NCBI GenBank assembly: GCA_001179505.1
Contig: CDMY01000579.1
Coordinates: 1 to 23,002 of the forward strand
Source: Vitrella brassicaformis
Lineage: Eukaryota > Sar > Vitrellaceae
DNA: 23,002 bases
Reading direction: 5' to 3'
In this document: positions 19,362 through 23,002 of the stretch, piece by piece
Layout of the letters: the number at the start of each line of letters is the position of its first letter
How positions within the stretch are numbered: the stretch's first letter is position 1
The notes under the pieces: generated by a model
What the model saw: only the letters and a program-made list of their open reading frames with translations
What the model was told of the DNA's origin: nothing
Databases searched by the model: none
Translations under genes and position numbers: made by a program

Positions 19362-20701
19362 GGAACGGTTGGTCTGAATCCCATTATGTTGTGTGGTGTG
19401 GTGTGGTGTCTGCACGATGACAGCGGGATTACTTCGTCCGTGCGAGGCAGCAGGGGATCCGCCACGCAGAGGTCTTCTGCGACCCGCAGCTGCACACCAG
19501 GAGAGGAGTGCCCATCAGCACCATCATCAACGGTACGTACACACCACACAGACAACGAATGCGGCCCAAAACCCGTCTATCTATCTACCCACGCCCACAT
19601 GTCTGCATGTCATGTCTGCATGTCTGGTTGGCTGACGCTGCCTGCAGGCATATGCAATGCGATGGACACGGCTGAGACCGAGATGGGCGTGAGTGGCAAA
19701 CTCATCCTGTGCTACTTTGAGGATGGTGGGCCGCACGGCCACCGGAGGAAGGGCGAGATGGACCCGATTGAGGAGCTGCGCAGCGTCCAGGAGGACCCCA
19801 ACATCAAGAAGGACCGGCTGGCGGGAATCGGTGGCTACTCTTACGACCCAAATGCCCCTTACAAACAACTCAAGCCTGGTCAGTCGACGTCAAGTGACGC
19901 CAGAGGAAACGACGCGCAGCGTGTATTCCCTCACTGATTGATCCATCCCTCCTTTGTGTGTGTCTTCAGTGTACGAGTACGCTCGGTCTGTGGGCCTCAA
20001 AACGGTCGTACACGCCGGTACCCACACACTCACGCGCTGCGCAGACGTATCCCCTGTGATGTGTGCTGCGCATGCAGGTGAGTATGGCCCTGCCAGTAGT
20101 GTGCGGGAGGCGATCAAGACCCTGCGAGTGGATAGAGTGGATCACGGCGTCCGGTCAGCAGAAGACCTGACCGTGCTCCGCCTCGTCGAGCGCACCAAGA
20201 CTCCACTCACCGTGTACGTAGGCTGCCTGCCTGCCACCACAGAAAGGAAAGGACAGACCGCCCTCTGCCACCCTCCTTCATTTCATTCGTCCATATATCG
20301 ATCCATCCACCGTGCAGGTGCCCGTTGAGCAATGTACGTCTGGGTTTCTACGAGAGTCTCCAGAAGCACCCGCTGCGGATGCTCATGCAGGGGGGTTGTT
20401 TGCTGACTCTCAACTCTGACGACCCCGCCTACATCGGTGCGTCCCTGAGCGACAATTTCCGGTCCTGCATCGAGCAGCTGCACCTGTCGCGGGGCGAGAT
20501 CAAGACTTTGGCTATCAACTCTGTGGATGTCAGCTTCGCATCAGATGCTAGAAAGGAGGCAATCAGGTGCGTGAATGGGTGGGTGAAAGGGCCGCGCGTG
20601 GCCTGCCTGGCAAAAGGCGATGGGTCGTCTGTGCTGTGTCTCTGTCGGTGTGCAGGCAGGAGATCGAGAAGTACGATTCCTCGTTCAACATGAATTTGTA
20701 G
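18964..20701 (+). CDS. Adenine deaminase (Aah1/ADE type), 7 exons
   Basis: Exons 18964-19323, 19424-19532, 19648-19878, 19970-20017, 20078-20213, 20318-20566 and 20656-20701 give 392 residues in phase. The enzyme hydrolyses adenine to hypoxanthine plus ammonia in purine salvage, using one Zn. Zn ligands and catalytic residues are visible: HVH (56-58), HAGE (248-251), DHG (271-273) and SDDP (328-331). CPLSNVRL (296-303) and NSDDPAYIG (327-335) point to adenine rather than adenosine deaminase. The first 53 residues carry no acidic residue and are rich in Ser, Arg and Ala (RRSFAQLR), about 45 residues longer than the bacterial enzymes. This is probably an organelle-targeting peptide, perhaps mitochondrial. 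The open frame extends upstream to 18925 but without an ATG, so 18964 is the start. Adenosine deaminase-like activity is the alternative. Confidence 0.92.
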
Positions 20702-21082
20702 CGCCGATCGGCGGCGACCAGACAGAAATGACTGCACTCGTAGGACGGAGCGAGATGTGCACCCATGTGTAGGTAGCCAGCCGGTGTGTCCAGGCATTTT
20801 TCGGCCGCTGGCTCTTCCGTGTGTGTATGTGTGAATGTAGGTGTGTGTGTTTGTACAGTCGGTCGTCGTTTCTGTGTACCATATGTATACGTCCATATGT
20901 CGTCCGTGCGTAGCATAGCATCGCATCGCCTCATGGAAGGGGAGCGATCTCTCTGATTTCTGATGTCTTGTGTCAGTTAAGCCATGTGGGGCAAGTTGTA
21001 TGACGGTTAAGGAAGGACGTGTCTGTCGTTGGCGTGGGAGGGACACTGCATAGGATGTTTGTGTGTTAAAGCACCCATGGTG
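20702..21082. other. Convergent intergenic region
   Basis: This is the shared 3' flank of the deaminase (plus) and the right-hand minus-strand gene. It contains TG-rich stretches (20817-20852) but no gene, RNA or clear polyadenylation signal that I can recognise. Confidence 0.6.
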
Positions 21083-21795
21083 TCAATCAAGTACCCCCAC
21101 TGCCAAGTTGAGCGTGCCACTCAACGGGTCTGTCACACTAACCACCGAGCCACATAGAATGGAAAGTGCAAACATAACTGGCCGATATAAAATGTAGGCA
21201 GCAATAGAGGGAAGGCTCTCGCCGACCCTATCCTCCATCTGCATCAATTGCTCGTCCACGGTGACGAGGCCCTGCGGCAGCCGCTCCATGCGCTCCTCAG
21301 GCATGGGCCTCACGCAGTCCACCACCAGCTCACGCATCATAACTCCCACCTCTCTCCCCCACTCCATGCACGTTTCTCTCCGCTGGAACAGCGAAGGGGG
21401 CTTCAGTGCTGCCGACGCGCTCGACTGAGCGGGAGGCGGGATGACGTCCTGGAGCCGATCGGCCCAGCTTAGGCTGTTCTCGATGGCCATTCGGACTGAA
21501 AGAGAAGACACCACACCACACAAGACAAGCCCAGACCACACACAACATGACAGCAGCCGACACATACACATGACATTCATCCCCCACGTGTGTTTGTGAG
21601 TATTGGTCTTACCATATTCTTCACCCTCAGATGCGAACGAATGTGCTGCGTGGAGATTCTTGATGAGTCCGCCGATATAAAATGTAGACAGCAATTGGCC
21701 GACAAACGGCCTCGATCCCTCTCCTGCAAATGACGCAGCCGCTCTCCCAACCGTCGACAGACACGAACTCGACTACCACACTTTTTAACCACATG
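21083..21795 (-). CDS. Unrecognised protein, 3' exons
   Basis: The last exon 21495-21083 is well supported by its acceptor (CTTTCAG) and length. It joins in phase to an exon ending at 21613 (donor GTAAGA) that encodes SFASEGEEY. The product reads VRMAIENSLSWADRLQDV, then a helical, acidic middle, and ends with a hydrophobic segment (AAYILYRPVMFALSILCG) followed by a short tail, a possible C-terminal membrane anchor. Upstream the frame can run straight through 21646-21689 or skip it as a 44-nt mini-intron, in which case it joins an open frame reading RRLGERLRHLQERDRGRL. No convincing start codon was found. It may be part of the neighbouring minus-strand gene. No known domain is recognised. Confidence 0.45.
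21181..21205. repeat. TATAAAATGTAG element, copy 1
   Basis: This 25-bp sequence contains GATATAAAATGTAGGCA. It matches copy 2 (21671-21695) at 24 of 25 positions, exactly 490 bp away. On the minus strand it encodes IAAYILYR in the last exon of the unrecognised gene. Confidence 0.9.
21671..21695. repeat. TATAAAATGTAG element, copy 2
   Basis: It differs from copy 1 only by A in place of G in the GTAGRCA part. On the minus strand one frame reads IAVYILYR, but the frame that continues into the downstream exon reads LLSTFYIG. It also supplies a possible GT donor (21689) for a 44-nt intron ending at 21646. Confidence 0.9.
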
Positions 21796-21805
21796 TACTT
21801 GGTGG

Positions 21806-22967
21806 TCAGTGGATGGTCATCGGCTCATTCTCTAGTGGCGCGCAGAGGGTATCCTGTAGCCCGTGTAGCTTCTGGTGCATGACGGTGCACTTGTCTGCCC
21901 CCAAGGCCTCGTACGCCTTGCGCGCCAGTCGCCAGAGCACGGCGAGCACCCCCATTGCGCCCACCTGCACCGCCGACAAACGTGAAAGAGCGGCAGGGGA
22001 GGCGGCGGTGTGGTGTCGTGTTGGTATTGGCGCTGGTGGTGATGCTGATGTGCCTGCTGACCTTGAGCCGGTTTGCTTTGCCAATGATGACATTTTTGTC
22101 GAGGATGAACGGAACGAACTTCTCTGCCAGGTCGTCCCACATCTGCGAGTCCAACACCAGCTCATCCGACACACTACCATCTTGAACACACACATATCGC
22201 TGTCGACCTCCTGCGTGAAGAACAGCAGAGAGACATGAGGAAGGCCATGAGCAATGAGACGTCATAATGCCATAAGTGTGTTCCTCTCCCATACGCATAC
22301 CTGCACTCTGCCGGCCTTCAGCTGCTACTGTAACTGTGGTAAATGGTCCTCATAAGCCGAACAAATATAAAATGTAGGCACCGATGATGTCGACCTCCTG
22401 ACTTGCCTCCAGCTCGTCGACCTTGGCCTCATCAGTGAGGCCGCACATGGTGTCCCAGCCGTCCCGGGTCACCATGGCTGCCCCGCTCGCCTGCTCCGCC
22501 CTCCTCTTGGCCCGCTGGTCTGCCCATGTCTTGGTCAGCATGACGGAGAACTCGGGCGCGTGGTGGTGGGGGGTGATAGTCCAGACGTTCTCGTCCTCCT
22601 GCTGGTCCTCCTTGTCCACGCAGACCAAGATGGGCAGCCTGCCGATGGTGGCGGGCGCTGGGTGGGTGGTCGGCTTGGCGGTGAGGGTGTGGCCTAGGTC
22701 AATCATCCGCAGCTGCTCGCATGCGATGCTGCTGGCCTCGTTGGTGATGGTGGGGGCCGGCTGACGTTGCTGCAGCTCCTGCAGATCAGCCGTCGCGGGC
22801 GGCTCACGAAGAATGCCCGTCAAATGGTCGACGACAGCCGGGATGCGGTGCAGGATGGGTACCAGGGCGTTGGTGGACACGTTGTCCACGGCCAGCATGC
22901 CCAGGAGGAGGTGGCGCAGAGACAAGGGGGCACTCGGGGGATAGTCGGACTGCGCTTTCTTACGCAT
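21806..22967 (-). CDS. Unrecognised multi-exon protein
   Basis: The 3' exons are consistent: 22333-22301, 22210-22062 and 21964-21806 join in phase and end DKCTVMHQKLHGLQDTLCAP...TIH. The middle exon reads SDELVLDSQMWDDLAEKF and VPFILDKNVIIGKANRLK. Upstream, a long open frame from 22967 (LRHLLLGMLAVDNVSTNALV; RLPILVCVDKEDQQEDENVW; RAKRRAEQASGAAMV) leads to ELEASQEVDII. It then meets TGA at 22352-22350 unless 22381-22334 is removed as a 48-nt intron, which keeps the frame. So this is either one gene or two. The ATG at 22967 lies within GTATGCG, which is also a good splice donor for an exon running off the right edge (23002-22970), so the true start may lie outside the window. No known domain or motif is recognised. 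Confidence 0.4.
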
Positions 22968-23000
22968 ACCTGCCCTCTGGCGGCCTCCAGCTGCTCACTG
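22292..23000. repeat. Imperfect 40-bp repeat pair, 22292-22330 and 22961-23000
   Basis: Both copies read TACGCATACCTGC, then CTCTG, GCGGCCT or CCGGCCT, and CAGCTGCT with an ACTG end, with few mismatches, about 669 bp apart. On the minus strand each is an exon end (QLEAARGQ-like) with its donor GTATGCGTA. Also shared are GTCGACCTCCTG at 22203-22214 and 22389-22400. This suggests exon-level duplication within the gene. Confidence 0.75.
22356..22385. repeat. TATAAAATGTAG element, copy 3 (partial)
   Basis: The core ATATAAAATGTAGGCA (22365-22380) is identical to copy 1; the flanks differ. On the minus strand it encodes IGAYILYL just before the TGA at 22352-22350, or provides a GT donor (22381) for a 48-nt intron. 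Confidence 0.85.
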
Positions 23001-23002
23001 CG

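Noticed and set aside
20817-20860. TG-rich tract as a gene or ncRNA
   Set aside because: It is low-complexity sequence in a convergent 3' flank, with no structure or frame that stands out.
21181-21205. TATA box on the plus strand (ATATAAAAT)
   Set aside because: No plus-strand gene follows any of the three copies, and they lie within minus-strand open frames.

Overview
This is eukaryotic nuclear DNA from a gene-dense, GC-rich, very intron-rich genome. Genes lie on both strands, only about 110-270 bp apart. Introns are short (mostly 60-120 nt), nearly all GT-AG, and rich in TG/TGTG tracts just before CAG. The gene content (an apicomplexan-like POT-type MFS carrier, a secreted multi-EGF protein, a CHD remodeller, a eukaryotic adenine deaminase) together with this intron style suggests an alveolate alga of the chromerid type (Vitrella-like). 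That is an inference from style, not a database match. I see no bacterial operons, tRNA, rRNA, CRISPR array or intact transposon.

Layout, left to right. 1-991 has no gene I can support; it holds a degenerate direct duplication and a GT microsatellite. 3161-992 (minus) is a 9-exon MFS transporter. 3275-4867 (plus) is a 5-exon secreted or lumenal SAM-dependent methyltransferase, with one apparent frame break in its last exon. 8419-5150 (minus) is a 10-exon secreted protein with 13 EGF-like repeats. 8554-18696 (plus) is a 46-exon CHD-family chromatin remodeller of about 2050 residues, reconstructed here with every intron phase consistent. 18964-20701 (plus) is a 7-exon adenine deaminase with an N-terminal extension that looks like a targeting peptide. 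21083 to the right edge (minus) holds one or two unrecognised genes built from repeated pieces.

Two head-to-head pairs (MFS/methyltransferase and EGF/CHD) share intergenic gaps of 113 and 134 bp, so both are probably bidirectional promoters; the two gaps share a short two-part motif. Methyltransferase/EGF and deaminase/right-hand gene are convergent pairs.

The main oddities are: three separate introns that fit only as GC-AG; a DEVQ instead of DEAH box in the CHD ATPase; a possible third chromodomain-like unit in the same protein; a likely one-base deletion in the methyltransferase; and a near-identical 25-bp element, plus a shorter third copy, in the right-hand genes. That element is either a coding repeat (xYILY) or the 5' end of repeated mini-introns. 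The functions are unrelated housekeeping and cell-surface roles; I see no evidence that the genes form one system.
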